Assembly: GCA_963782965.1 (NCBI GenBank)
Contig: CAWALV010000002.1
Coordinates: 1,178,001-1,242,000 of the forward strand
Source of the DNA: CAWALV01 sp963782965
GTDB lineage: Bacteria; Actinomycetota; Actinomycetes; Acidothermales; Acidothermaceae
Length of the DNA: 64,000 nucleotides
Reading direction: 5' to 3'
Below the pieces are notes generated by a model. It was given only the letters and a program-made list of their open reading frames with translations, was not told the DNA's origin and made no database searches. Shown in pieces: positions 34,338 to 42,277 of this stretch. Both the position numbers and the translations under genes were made by a program. Positions within the stretch are counted from its first letter, which is position 1; each line of letters starts with the position of its first letter.

Positions 34338-35281
34338 CGACGGGCTCCGGCCAGGCTCTGCGCTGCGACGTAGGCCTTTTCCCAGGCGGGCAACGAGATG
34401 CGCTCGCGCAGCACGGCGGCCGGGTCGCGCGCGATGCGGCCGAGAAGCCGGTGGTAGATGCCGGCCATCGCCTTCACGCACGCGGCGCTGCGGCGGTCGA
34501 GGAGAGGGAGCAGCTCGAGCCCTTCGGCGTACCACTTCTCGGCCCTGGCCGCCTGCTCACGCAACAGCCGGGTGAGGCGCCCGTCGTCGTCGGCAACCGT
34601 TCCGTCGGCGCGCAGATGCAACACGACCCCGGCGGCGTCGAGTTCGTCCTGCGGTAGGTAGACCCGGCCGTTGTGCAGGTCCTCGCGGACGTCGCGCAGG
34701 ATGTTGGTCAACTGGAGCGCGACGCCGAGGGAGTCGGCGAGCGGTTCGGCCGCAGCGTGGTCGCTGGTTTCGAAGACGCCGATGGAGAGCCGCCCGATCG
34801 AACCCGCGACGCAGCGGCAGTAGTGCAACAGGTCGGGGAAGCTCTCGTAGCGGGTGCCGCGAACGTCGAGCTCGCAGCCCTCGACGAGTTCGAGGAAGGC
34901 ATTGACCGGAATCGGCAACCTGCCGGCCGCGTCGCCGAGGGCGTAGAGCACCGGGTCGGTAGGGTTCGCGCTGCCGATCGCCTTGATGTCGCGCCGCGCA
35001 TCGTCGAGCAGCCGCACCTTGGTCTCGGGCGTCAGCTCGCCATCGCCGATGTCGTCGATGCGGCGGGCCAATGCGTAGACCGCGGCGAGCGCGCTGCGCT
35101 TGGCGGGGGGCAGCAGCCGGATGCCGTAGGAGAAGTTCTTCGCCGCACTTACCATGATGCGCTCGCACTCGGCGTACGCGGCGTCGAGTGCCGGATCGGT
35201 GGCAGCGTCGGCCGCAAGGCCGGCGACGGAGCCAGTTGGGGAGTCCGGCGCGGACTCAGGTGTCGAGCGGGCACCGCTCAT
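34334..35281 (-). CDS. hpnD: Presqualene diphosphate synthase (HpnD)
   Basis: 315-aa trans-isoprenyl squalene/phytoene synthase-family enzyme. Features: KNFSYGIRLLPPAKRSAL, first Asp-rich motif RRIDDIGDGE (~73-82), CRCVAGSIGRLSIGVF, and second motif LTNILRDVREDLHNGRVYLP (~193-212). It condenses two FPP to presqualene diphosphate, which HpnC converts to hydroxysqualene. A ~35-residue Ala/Pro-rich N-terminus is extra. ATG 35281 overlaps the hpnC stop as ATGA. Confidence 0.95.
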   Translation of the reverse strand: MSGARSTPESAPDSPTGSVAGLAADAATDPALDAAYAECERIMVSAAKNFSYGIRLLPPAKRSALAAVYALARRIDDIGDGELTPETKVRLLDDARRDIKAIGSANPTDPVLYALGDAAGRLPIPVNAFLELVEGCELDVRGTRYESFPDLLHYCRCVAGSIGRLSIGVFETSDHAAAEPLADSLGVALQLTNILRDVREDLHNGRVYLPQDELDAAGVVLHLRADGTVADDDGRLTRLLREQAARAEKWYAEGLELLPLLDRRSAACVKAMAGIYHRLLGRIARDPAAVLRERISLPAWEKAYVAAQSLAGARR

Positions 35282-36168
35282 CGAGCCGCCCCTCCCGCAT
35301 CGGCGGAGCGCTTGACGCTGCTGAGAAGGACGCCGACGACGCCCCGGGCCAGCCGGGTCTTGGTCGCCTTGGGCGCCCCGGGCAACACGTCGTATCGCAC
35401 CGCTGCGATGGCTCCCAGTGCCGCGCGGCCGCCTCCGACGAATCCGGCGATCGCTACCTTCGCCCGACCCGGAATCGAGCGGGTCAACGGCACCCCGGCA
35501 TCGAGCAGACCCCGCGCGCGGGCCGATTCGAAGGCGATCAACGAACGCAGCGATGGGGTCGCGCGGGGGGCGGCCAAGTCGTCTTCGGTGACGCCGAACT
35601 GGTGGAGGTCTTCTTGCGGCAGGTAGATGCGCCCGCGCGCGAAGTCTTCCGCGACGTCCTGCCAGTGCTCGACGAGTTGCAGACCCGTGCACACCTGGTC
35701 GGAGAGCGCGACGCGCTCGGGCGTCGCCAGGCCGATCGCTCCCAAGACCAGGCGCCCGACCGGATCGGCCGACAGCGTGCAGTAGTACCGCAGGTCGTCG
35801 AACGTGGCGTACCGCGTGGCGCGCTGGTCGAGCCGATTCGCTTCCACGAGCCGACGCAGCGGCTCTTCGGTGAAACGGCCACCGTGGATGCCATCGGTCA
35901 GCGCCACCACGGCCGGCAAGCGCGGCTGCCGGCCTTCGAACACGGCGCTGAGATCGGCGTCGACGAGATCGAGCAGGGCCAGCCGCTGTTCACCGGCTGG
36001 CCCTGTCTCGTCACCGACGTCGTCGACGAATCGGGCGTACCCGTAGATCGCCGTGAGGTCGGCGCGCAGCCGGTTCGGCAGGAACCCGGGTGCTACCCGG
36101 AAGTTCTCATGAGCGGCCTTCTCCAGCACAGCCTCGAGGGCGGGCAGAGAAGGCTGAGCGCCAGTCAA
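35278..36168 (-). CDS. hpnC: Hydroxysqualene synthase (HpnC)
   Basis: 296-aa squalene/phytoene synthase-like enzyme: ENFRVAPGFLPNRLRADL, ARFVDDVGDE (first Asp motif, ~45-54), YYCTLSADPVGRLVLG, and VEHWQDVAEDFARGRIYLP (second Asp motif, ~165-183). Family name and order (hpnC then hpnD) match bacterial hopanoid operons. The start appears to be TTG 36168, with GGAGGGAAGG about 10 nt upstream; no ATG/GTG fits better. First gene of the operon, 110 nt after a likely promoter start. Confidence 0.93.
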   Translation of the reverse strand: MTGAQPSLPALEAVLEKAAHENFRVAPGFLPNRLRADLTAIYGYARFVDDVGDETGPAGEQRLALLDLVDADLSAVFEGRQPRLPAVVALTDGIHGGRFTEEPLRRLVEANRLDQRATRYATFDDLRYYCTLSADPVGRLVLGAIGLATPERVALSDQVCTGLQLVEHWQDVAEDFARGRIYLPQEDLHQFGVTEDDLAAPRATPSLRSLIAFESARARGLLDAGVPLTRSIPGRAKVAIAGFVGGGRAALGAIAAVRYDVLPGAPKATKTRLARGVVGVLLSSVKRSADAGGAAR

Positions 36169-36285
36169 GCGGCTCGCACCTTCCCTCCGGGACGTTTCGT
36201 CACGCGCTCTTCATCCATCGTCGACCACGACGTTGACGGCTCTGGAGTCGGCCGGCGACGCCAGGCTGCTGCGCCGTGCGAATCG

Positions 36286-36315
36286 GTCATATCAACTTCC
36301 CCGATCATCTGACAA
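36286..36315 (-). promoter_or_regulatory. Sigma-70-type promoter of the hopanoid operon
   Basis: On the minus strand, TTGTCA (36315-36310) and TATGAC (36291-36286) are separated by 18 nt. Transcription would start near 36279, leaving a leader of about 110 nt before hpnC. This is the best -35/-10 pair seen in the 190-bp gap between hpnC and pncB. Confidence 0.55.
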
Positions 36316-36362
36316 CCGAATCAGGCGCTGCGGCGCTGGTCGGTGGTTCTGCTCGGCAGTTA

Positions 36363-37781
36363 TCACCCGTTCATCGGGTCGTCCCGGCCGGCCGAAAGGA
36401 AGATCGTCTCGAGCGCGGGCTCACCCGGTTGGAGGTGCAGCGCCTGGGCCGGCAGCGCTGCCCGCGCGGCAACGTGGCGGTCGCGCGCCGTGGTGAGCGG
36501 CTCCCGCCCCACGGCGACGCCCTGGCGGATCAGCGGCACCTGAAGCGGCCGAGCGCCGTTGGTCGGCGGTTGCGTGGTGCGGCGCCCGGCGCGCCCCGGC
36601 GCCTCCCCGCATACGACGACTTCCCCGTCGGCCACGCCACCGGGATCGTGGGTGCGATAGGCGCGCTTGCGCCCGCCATGCCCGATCTTGCCCGGGCTGG
36701 CCTTCGTCACCGGTCGCCATGCGGCTTCCGATCCGGCGTCCGATCCGGTGTCCGATCCAACGTCGGATCCGGCGTCCAACCGGGCGACCAGCTTGTAGAC
36801 GAGATTCGCGGTCGGCGCGCCGCTGCCGGTCACCAGCGACGTGCCGACGCCGTAGCTGTCGACCGGTGCGCTCGCCAGCGCGGCGATAGCGAACTCGTCG
36901 AGGTCGCTCGTGACGACGATGCGGGTGTCACGTGCGCCCAGCTCGTCAAGCTGGGAGCGGACCTGCCGGGCCAGCCCGACGAGGTCGCCCGAGTCGATCC
37001 GGACGGCGCCGAGCTGGGGCCCGGCGATCTCGACGGCGGCTCGGACGGCGGATTCGATGTCGAACGTGTCGACCAGCAGCGTGGTCTGCGCGCCGAGGGA
37101 TTCGACCTGCGCGCGGAAGGCGGCTCGCTCGTCGTCGTGGATGAGGGTGAACGCGTGCGCGCTGGTGCCGAACGTCGGGATGCCGTACCGGCGGCCGGCC
37201 TGCAGGTTGCTGGTGCCGGCGAAGCCGACAAGGTACGCCGCGCGGGCCGCGGCCACGGCGGCCTCCTCGTGGGTGCGGCGAGAACCCATCTCCAGGCACG
37301 GTCGACCCGCCGCGGCGGAGACCATTCGGGCGGCCGCCGAGGAGATCGCGCAATCGTGGTTGAGGACGGAGAGCACCACGGTCTCGAGCAGGACCGCCTC
37401 GGCGAACGTCGCCTCGACCGACAGGATCGGTGAGCCGGGGAAGAAGACCTCACCCTCCGGGTAGCCGTCGACGTCGCCGCGGAACCGGTAAGTGGCGAGC
37501 CACTCCAGCGTCGGATCGTCGACCACGGCGGCGTCGGCCAGCCACGCCAACTCCTCGGCGTCGAAGTGGAACGCGGCGATCGCGTCGAGCAGCCGGTCGA
37601 CGCCTGCCACGACGCCGTACCTGCGGCCTTTCGGCAGGCGGCGGGCGAATACCTCGAAGACGCACCGGCGCGTTGCTGCGCCGCTGCGCAGCGCAGCCTC
37701 GAGCATCGTCAACTCGTAGTGGTCGGTAAGGAGCGCGGTTGACGCCTCGCTCGGGTTATCGCTCGGGCTGACCGTCGGCAC
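36363..37781 (-). CDS. pncB: Nicotinate phosphoribosyltransferase
   Basis: 472 aa. Catalyses nicotinate + PRPP + ATP to NaMN in NAD salvage. Motifs: LLTDHYELTMLEAAL, FEVFARRLPKGRRYGVVAG, phospho-His region EMGSRRTHEEAAV (~168-180), GFAGTSNLQAGRRYGIP, GTSAHAFTLIHD, LLVDTFDIESAV and VRIDSGDLVGLARQVR. In the C-terminal third, a Gly-Ser-Asp repeat (four ~12-bp DNA units, 36733-36780) follows NLVYKLVARL. The GTG start at 37781 lies 6 nt after a minus-strand TAAGGT, implying a leaderless mRNA. Divergent from clpS, as Rv1330c/Rv1331 in M. tuberculosis. Confidence 0.94.
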   Translation of the reverse strand: MPTVSPSDNPSEASTALLTDHYELTMLEAALRSGAATRRCVFEVFARRLPKGRRYGVVAGVDRLLDAIAAFHFDAEELAWLADAAVVDDPTLEWLATYRFRGDVDGYPEGEVFFPGSPILSVEATFAEAVLLETVVLSVLNHDCAISSAAARMVSAAAGRPCLEMGSRRTHEEAAVAAARAAYLVGFAGTSNLQAGRRYGIPTFGTSAHAFTLIHDDERAAFRAQVESLGAQTTLLVDTFDIESAVRAAVEIAGPQLGAVRIDSGDLVGLARQVRSQLDELGARDTRIVVTSDLDEFAIAALASAPVDSYGVGTSLVTGSGAPTANLVYKLVARLDAGSDVGSDTGSDAGSEAAWRPVTKASPGKIGHGGRKRAYRTHDPGGVADGEVVVCGEAPGRAGRRTTQPPTNGARPLQVPLIRQGVAVGREPLTTARDRHVAARAALPAQALHLQPGEPALETIFLSAGRDDPMNG

Positions 37782-37787
37782 GTTCGA

Positions 37788-37797
37788 ACCTTACGAT
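37788..37797. promoter_or_regulatory. Shared bidirectional -10 region of pncB and clpS
   Basis: ACCTTACGAT reads TACGAT on the plus strand (37792-37797, 7 nt before ATG 37805 of clpS) and TAAGGT on the minus strand (37793-37788, 6 nt before GTG 37781 of pncB). The two hexamers overlap by 2 bp and each would give a leaderless transcript. The start codons are only 23 nt apart. Confidence 0.65.
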
Positions 37798-37804
37798 GGA
37801 GCGC

Positions 37805-38101
37805 ATGGCAACGGCGCCGGCGGAAGTTGAACGACCGGAAACCGACATCCAAAGCGACGTGCGGCCAGATGTGCCGTGGCTGACGATCGTGTGGAACGAC
37901 CCGGTCAACTTGATGGCGTACGTCGCGTACGTGTTCCAGAAGCTTTTCGGCTACTCCAAGCAGAAGGCGGAGAAGCTGATGCTGCAGGTCCACCAGGAGG
38001 GCAGGGCCGTCGTCTCGAGCGGAAGCCGGGAGCAGATGGAGGCCGACGTCCAGCGGTTGCACGCTCACGGCCTGTGGGCGACGCTGCAAAAGTCCAGCTG
38101 A
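37805..38101 (+). CDS. clpS: ATP-dependent Clp protease adaptor ClpS
   Basis: 98 aa. ClpS delivers N-degron substrates to ClpAP/ClpC. Family hallmarks: PWLTIVWNDPVNLMAYVAYVF (NDP with the following helix forming the N-end-residue pocket), FGYSKQKAEKLMLQVHQEGRAVV and the C-terminal LHAHGLWATLQ. ATG 37796 is also in frame, but it lies inside the -10 hexamer, so ATG 37805 is the likely leaderless start. The DUF2017 gene follows after 4 nt, as in mycobacteria. Confidence 0.94.
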   Translation: MATAPAEVERPETDIQSDVRPDVPWLTIVWNDPVNLMAYVAYVFQKLFGYSKQKAEKLMLQVHQEGRAVVSSGSREQMEADVQRLHAHGLWATLQKSS

Positions 38102-38105
38102 CCCG

Positions 38106-38843
38106 ATGGCCGAATTCCGATCCGGGCGGTCGCGATCGGGGCCTCGAGTGCGCTTCGGTCGCGGCGAGGCGCGCCAACTCGCCGCACTCCTGGCCGACTT
38201 CGAGTCGTTGCTCGACGATCCGGACGCGCCGCCGTCCACGAGCGGTGACGGCGCCGAGCCGGCATCGCCGCCCGATCCGCTGGTCGAGTTCACCGGCTTC
38301 GCCGACTTTCCCGGTTTTCCCGACCCGCACTCGGGCTCGGAGTTGCCGTCCGATGCGGAGCTGCACCGGCTGGCACGACCACCCGACGATCCGGCGCTGC
38401 GGCGGCTCTTTCCCGATGCCTACCGCACCGACCCCGAGGCGGCCGGGGAGTTTCGCCGCTACACCGAGAACAGCCTGCGCGAAGGCAAACGCGCCGACCT
38501 GCACGTCGTCCAAGCCGTACTGCGCGAGTTTCGGGCAGACGAGCCGGCCGAGGGGGGCGCGGCGGCCGAGGGGGGCGAGCCGACCGAGGGGGGCGAGCCG
38601 ACCCAGCCTGCCGAACCGGGCTGGGTGACGCTTGACGACGACCAGACGCAAGCGTGGCTGCGGGTGCTGACCGGCGTCCGGTTGGTGCTCGGCGTCCGGC
38701 TCGGCCTGGAGTCCGACGACGACTCGGCGGCGCTCGGCATGGCGGTCCGGCTCGGCACGATCGGCGAACCGGTGCGCTCCGCCGCGATCTTGTTCGAGTG
38801 GCTGGGGGAACTGCTCGACGACCTGTTGAACGTCGCCCGCTGA
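38106..38843 (+). CDS. DUF2017 family protein
   Basis: 245 aa. Conserved segments: VRFGRGEARQLAALLADFESLL, LRRLFPDAYRTDPEAAGEFRRYTE and the C-terminal WLRVLTGVRLVLGVRLGLES with ILFEWLGELLDDLL. The family sits downstream of clpS in most actinobacteria, and its function is not established. A Gly/Glu-rich linker (~145-165) is encoded by an 18-bp tandem repeat near 38555-38610. Confidence 0.87.
   Translation: MAEFRSGRSRSGPRVRFGRGEARQLAALLADFESLLDDPDAPPSTSGDGAEPASPPDPLVEFTGFADFPGFPDPHSGSELPSDAELHRLARPPDDPALRRLFPDAYRTDPEAAGEFRRYTENSLREGKRADLHVVQAVLREFRADEPAEGGAAAEGGEPTEGGEPTQPAEPGWVTLDDDQTQAWLRVLTGVRLVLGVRLGLESDDDSAALGMAVRLGTIGEPVRSAAILFEWLGELLDDLLNVAR
38555..38610 (+). repeat. 18-bp tandem repeat in the DUF2017 gene
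   Basis: GAGGGGGGCGAGCCGACC is present twice, with a related third copy upstream; it encodes Glu-Gly-Gly-Glu-Pro-Thr. In frame, so variable copy number would be tolerated. Confidence 0.75.
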
Positions 38844-38868
38844 GTCAGGCGGCCGGTGGGCGTCCCAT

Positions 38869-38874
38869 TACGCT
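38869..38874 (+). promoter_or_regulatory. -10 element for a leaderless mec transcript
   Basis: TACGCT ends 8 nt before ATG 38883, with no ribosome site between. It would allow mec-cysO-cysM expression independent of clpS. Confidence 0.5.
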
Positions 38875-38882
38875 TGGGCGTC

Positions 38883-39305
38883 ATGCTCGTCCTGGACCAG
38901 TCGATCTTCGACGCGATCGTCGCCCACGCCCGCCGTGACCACCCCGACGAGGCATGCGGCGTCGTCGCCGGACCCGCCGGCAGCGATCGTGCCGAGCGGT
39001 TCGTCCCGATGGTCAACGCCGCCCGCTCGCCGACGTTCTATGAGTTCGATTCGGCCGACCTGCTCGCGCTCTACCGCGATCTGGACAATCGCGACGAGGA
39101 GCCGGTCGTGATCTACCACTCGCACACCGCGACCGAGGCCTACCCGTCGCGAACCGACATCTCCTACGCCTCGGAGCCCGGGGCACACTACGTGCTGGTG
39201 TCGACCCGGGAGCCCGATACCGTGGAGTTCCGGTCCTTCCGCATCGTCGAGGGCACTGTGACCGAGGAAGAGGTCAGGGTGGTCGCGGCGTTGGATCCGG
39301 CGTAG
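38883..39305 (+). CDS. mec: Mec+ family JAMM/Mov34 metalloprotease
   Basis: 140 aa. JAB1/MPN/Mov34 zinc protease: HPDEACGVVAG (catalytic Glu region) and the HxH-x(n)-S-xx-D motif IYHSHTATEAYPSRTD (~77-92). In mycobacteria Mec+ cleaves cysteine from the C-terminus of the CysO-cysteine adduct, completing the CysO/CysM cysteine pathway. The adjacent cysO and cysM genes strongly support this role. ATG 38883 fits the TACGCT hexamer just upstream. Confidence 0.93.
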   Translation: MLVLDQSIFDAIVAHARRDHPDEACGVVAGPAGSDRAERFVPMVNAARSPTFYEFDSADLLALYRDLDNRDEEPVVIYHSHTATEAYPSRTDISYASEPGAHYVLVSTREPDTVEFRSFRIVEGTVTEEEVRVVAALDPA

Positions 39306-39359
39306 CCACCACGTTCGACGTTGCCGTCGACCCTGCACGTGACTGAGGAGACTTCCGGC

Positions 39360-39632
39360 ATGGCCATCGAGGTTCGCATTCCGACCATCCTGCGTACCTA
39401 CACCGGCGGGGAGAAGGCGGTGACCGGTGACGGCGGCACCCTGGGCGACGTCTTGAAGGACCTCGACACCCGCCACCCCGGGCTGCGCGAGCGCATCGTC
39501 GACGAGAAGGGCCTGCGCCGGTTCGTCAACGTCTACGTCAACGACGAGGACGTGCGGTTCATGGGCGGCCTCGACACCGCAGTCAAGGACGGCGACACCG
39601 TCACCGTGCTGCCTGCGGTAGCCGGCGGCTGA
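39360..39632 (+). CDS. cysO: MoaD/ThiS-family sulfur carrier CysO
   Basis: 90 aa ubiquitin-like protein ending in Gly-Gly (LPAVAGG), the site that carries thiocarboxylate. The family core is IRIPTILRTYTGGEKAV-like at the N-terminus, then LKDLDTRHPGLRERI and NDEDVRFMGGLDTAVKDGD. CysO-COSH donates sulfur to O-phosphoserine via CysM. GAGGAG lies 9 nt before ATG 39360. Sits between mec and cysM. Confidence 0.94.
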   Translation: MAIEVRIPTILRTYTGGEKAVTGDGGTLGDVLKDLDTRHPGLRERIVDEKGLRRFVNVYVNDEDVRFMGGLDTAVKDGDTVTVLPAVAGG

Positions 39633-39660
39633 GCGGCTCGGGTGCTGGGCGGTTCGGACC

Positions 39661-40608
39661 GTGCGCTACGACTCCCTCCTCGACGCCGTCGGGCAAACCC
39701 CGCTGGTCGGTCTACCGAGCCTGTCTCCCTCCGCCGACGTGCGGCTGTGGGCCAAGCTCGAAGACCGCAACCCGACCGGGTCTGTCAAGGACCGTGCGGC
39801 GCTGTACATGGTGCAGGCCGCAGAGAAGGACGGCTCCTTGCGAGCGGGTGCCACGATCCTCGAGCCGACCTCCGGCAACACCGGCATTTCGCTGGCCATG
39901 GTGGCTCGGCAGCGCGGCTACAAGCTGGTGTGCGTGATGCCGGAGAACACCTCGATCGAACGACGGCAGTTGCTCGAGATGTGGGGCGCGTCGATCGTCT
40001 TCTCACCGGCCGCCGGCGGCTCGAACCAGGCGGTGCGGGTGGCGAAGTCGATGGCGGCCGAGCACCCGGATTGGGTGATGCTCTACCAGTACGGCAACCC
40101 GGCGAACGCGCTCGCGCACTACGAGACCACCGCGCCGGAGATCCTCGCCGATCTTCCGACGATCACGCACTTCGTCGCCGGCCTCGGCACCACCGGCACG
40201 TTGATGGGTTGCGGCCGCTTCTTTCGCGAGCAGGTACCGGGCATCTCGATCGTGGCTGCTGAGCCTCGCTACGGCGAGCTCGTGTACGGGCTGCGCAATC
40301 TCGACGAAGGTTTCGTGCCCGAGCTCTACGACGAGTCGGTACTGACCGCGCGGTTCTCGGTCGGGCCGCGAGAGGCGCTGCGCCGCACCCGCGAACTGGT
40401 CGAGCAGGAGGGCATCTTCGCCGGCATCTCCACCGGCGCCATCCTGCACGCCGCTTTGGGAGTGGCCGAGAAGGCGGTGCGGGACGGAGTTCGCGCCGAC
40501 ATCGCCTTCATCGTCGCGGACGGTGGCTGGAAGTACCTTTCGACCGGTGCCTACAGCGGCACCCTCGAGGACGCCGAGGCCGCGCTCGAAGGGCAGCTTT
40601 GGGCGTAG
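39661..40608 (+). CDS. cysM: O-phosphoserine sulfhydrylase / cysteine synthase CysM
   Basis: 315-aa PLP enzyme of the cysteine synthase fold. The PLP lysine is in NPTGSVKDRAALYM (~38-50). LEPTSGNTGISLAMVA binds substrate carboxylate; GLGTTGTLMGCGR is the phosphate-binding loop. The C-terminus FIVADGGWKYLSTGAYSG matches mycobacterial CysM, which uses O-phosphoserine and CysO-thiocarboxylate to give CysO-cysteine. The GTG start is 28 nt after cysO. In M. tuberculosis a rhomboid gene follows; here the downstream slot holds a decayed gene and repeats. Confidence 0.94.
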   Translation: MRYDSLLDAVGQTPLVGLPSLSPSADVRLWAKLEDRNPTGSVKDRAALYMVQAAEKDGSLRAGATILEPTSGNTGISLAMVARQRGYKLVCVMPENTSIERRQLLEMWGASIVFSPAAGGSNQAVRVAKSMAAEHPDWVMLYQYGNPANALAHYETTAPEILADLPTITHFVAGLGTTGTLMGCGRFFREQVPGISIVAAEPRYGELVYGLRNLDEGFVPELYDESVLTARFSVGPREALRRTRELVEQEGIFAGISTGAILHAALGVAEKAVRDGVRADIAFIVADGGWKYLSTGAYSGTLEDAEAALEGQLWA

Positions 40609-40639
40609 GGCGCCGCTGCCCCTGCCTCCCCGCTCGGTT

Positions 40640-40680
40640 CCCGAAGCCTTTGCCGCAACTATTTGCACAAAGTCTTCGGG
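40640..40680. repeat. Palindromic repeat copy B
   Basis: CCCGAAGCCTTTGCCGCAA (40640-40658), CTAT loop, TTGCACAAAGTCTTCGGG (40663-40680). Its right arm is the exact reverse complement of the left arm of copy C (41331-41348), and its loop CTAT is the reverse of ATAG in copy C, so B and C are in opposite orientation. It starts 31 nt after the cysM stop. Confidence 0.85.
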
Positions 40681-40689
40681 ATCATGAAC

Positions 40690-41273
40690 GGCACCTCGGG
40701 CAGCGGCGCAAATCTCCTCGCCAGCCGCTCGGGCGCCCGCGTGGAAGGCGAGACCGTCCAGTTCGACGACCACCGCGAACTCGTCGTATGAGGCGTCGTG
40801 GCGGTATGTGCGACCAGAGGTACGGACCACCCGCTGGCGGCTGGCGATGGGCAGGCCGTGAGCGCGTTCGACGTCGCGAAGGTAGCGGTATTCGAGCGGT
40901 GACTCGATGCCTTGCCCGACGTCGGCGCAGACCTCGAGCACGAGCTCTCGCCACCGCAGCTTGTGCCGACCGACGGCAGCCGCATAGACCGCACCGGGCG
41001 AGGCGAGCCGTCGCTGGCACGCGGCTGCGATCAGATCGACCACGCGGTCAGCCGACGCCGCCTCACCGACCAGATCGAGCACGGTCGAGACGGGTGGCGT
41101 CATCGGCGGCTGACGCCGAGGGTCTTGGCGCAGCAGGTGGGGTTCGCGGTAGCGAACGCGGACACCAGGATCATCGATGGCGACCCGGCGCGAGGCGGGC
41201 ACCGCGATGTGCACCACGCTCGGTTGCCGGCCTGTCGGGCGGCGAGGGCGCTGAACTCCTTCGGGATCTCCAC
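40690..41273 (-). pseudogene. Decayed AbiEi-antitoxin/DUF559-like gene between two palindromic repeats
   Basis: A minus-strand frame (41217 to ~40735) encodes VHIAVPASRRVAIDDPGV, TPPVSTVLDLVGEAASADRV, IESPLEYRYLRDVERAHGLP and SYDEFAVVVELDGLAFHAG. This is the C-terminal half of the actinobacterial AbiEi-antitoxin/DUF559 nuclease-like family. A typical N-terminus (EIPKEFSALAARQAG) lies just upstream in a different frame (from GTG 41273), and the ~60-90 residues that should join them are missing. The usual end after FHAG is also gone, replaced by sequence leading into repeat B. It is therefore an internally deleted, C-terminally truncated remnant. Confidence 0.68.
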
Positions 41274-41331
41274 CTCACCAGGGTGGCTGTTGCGCCGTCC
41301 GCGCCGCTGAGAGCCTGTGGACGACGCTTAC

Positions 41332-41369
41332 CCGAAGACTTTGTGCAAATAGTTGCACGAAGTCTTCGG
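41332..41369. repeat. Palindromic repeat copy C
   Basis: CCGAAGACTTTGTGCAA (41332-41348), ATAG loop, TTGCACGAAGTCTTCGG (41353-41369), one mismatch between arms. The same motif as copies A (1390-1426) and B (40640-40680). It lies 78 nt before the murI promoter hexamer. Confidence 0.85.
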
Positions 41370-41446
41370 CAACCCGCCGGGACGACGGGTGCCCGCCGGG
41401 ACGACGGGGCGCGGGTCAGGCGGGCGGGTGTCACGCCGTCGGCAGG

Positions 41447-41452
41447 TAGGCT
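41447..41452 (+). promoter_or_regulatory. -10 element for a leaderless murI transcript
   Basis: TAGGCT ends 7 nt before GTG 41460, with no ribosome site between. Confidence 0.55.
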
Positions 41453-41459
41453 GCCTGGC

Positions 41460-42263
41460 GTGGCCGGTGTAAACAACGAGGCGCCCATCGGGGTGTTCGA
41501 CTCCGGGGTCGGTGGTCTCACGGTGGCGCGGGCCATCCTCGACCTGCTGCCGCACGAGCCGCTGTACTACGTCGGCGACACCGCGCATCTGCCGTACGGT
41601 CCCAAGCCGATCGCCGAGGTGCGTGGATACGCGCTCGAGGTGCTCGACGACATGGTCGAACACGGGGTCAAGATGCTGGTGATCGCGTGCAACGCGGCGT
41701 CGTCCGCGATGTTGCGTGACGCGCGCGAGCGCTACGACGTGCCGGTCGTCGAGGTGATCCGGCCCGCGGTCCGCAAGGCGGTGAGCGCCACCCGCAACGG
41801 CAAGGTCGGCGTCATCGGCACCCAGGCAACGATCACCAGCATGGCCTATGACGACGCGTTCGCCGCCGCGCCGCACATCGATCTGACCACCGCCGCCTGC
41901 CCGCGCTTCGTCGAGTTCGTCGAGGCCGGCGTCACGATGAGCGACGAGCTGCTGCAGTCCGCGAAGGAATACCTCGCGCCGATCGTCGAACGGGGTTGCG
42001 ACACGCTGGTGCTGGGCTGCACGCACTACCCGTTCCTCGCCGGTGCGATCAGCCTTGTCGTGGGCGACGACGTGATGCTCGTCAGCAGTGCCGACGAGAC
42101 CGCGATCGACGTTTACCGCATGCTCGTGCGCCACGGTCTCACCCGTCCCGAAACCGCGCCGCCTCCGGTGCACCAGTTCGTGGCAACTGGCGACCCCGAA
42201 CTCTTCTTCGAGCTCGGCCGCCGATTCCTCGGCCCGGAAATCCGCAGCGTCGAGCCGGCCTGA
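41460..42263 (+). CDS. murI: Glutamate racemase
   Basis: 267 aa. Converts L- to D-glutamate for peptidoglycan. The substrate loop is GVFDSGVGGLTVARAIL; the two catalytic cysteines lie in VIACNAASSA (~77) and VLGCTHYPFLAG (~186). YYVGDTAHLPYGPK and VGVIGTQATI complete the family pattern. GTG 41460 is chosen because of TAGGCT just upstream. The open frame continues upstream to 40599 but only as shadow text through the repeat region. Confidence 0.95.
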   Translation: MAGVNNEAPIGVFDSGVGGLTVARAILDLLPHEPLYYVGDTAHLPYGPKPIAEVRGYALEVLDDMVEHGVKMLVIACNAASSAMLRDARERYDVPVVEVIRPAVRKAVSATRNGKVGVIGTQATITSMAYDDAFAAAPHIDLTTAACPRFVEFVEAGVTMSDELLQSAKEYLAPIVERGCDTLVLGCTHYPFLAGAISLVVGDDVMLVSSADETAIDVYRMLVRHGLTRPETAPPPVHQFVATGDPELFFELGRRFLGPEIRSVEPA

Positions 42264-42277
42264 GGACCCGACGCGCC

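Noticed and set aside
40599..41459. Long plus-strand open frame running from cysM into murI
   Set aside because: It reads through the palindromic repeats and the antisense remnant; murI homology begins only after GTG 41460.
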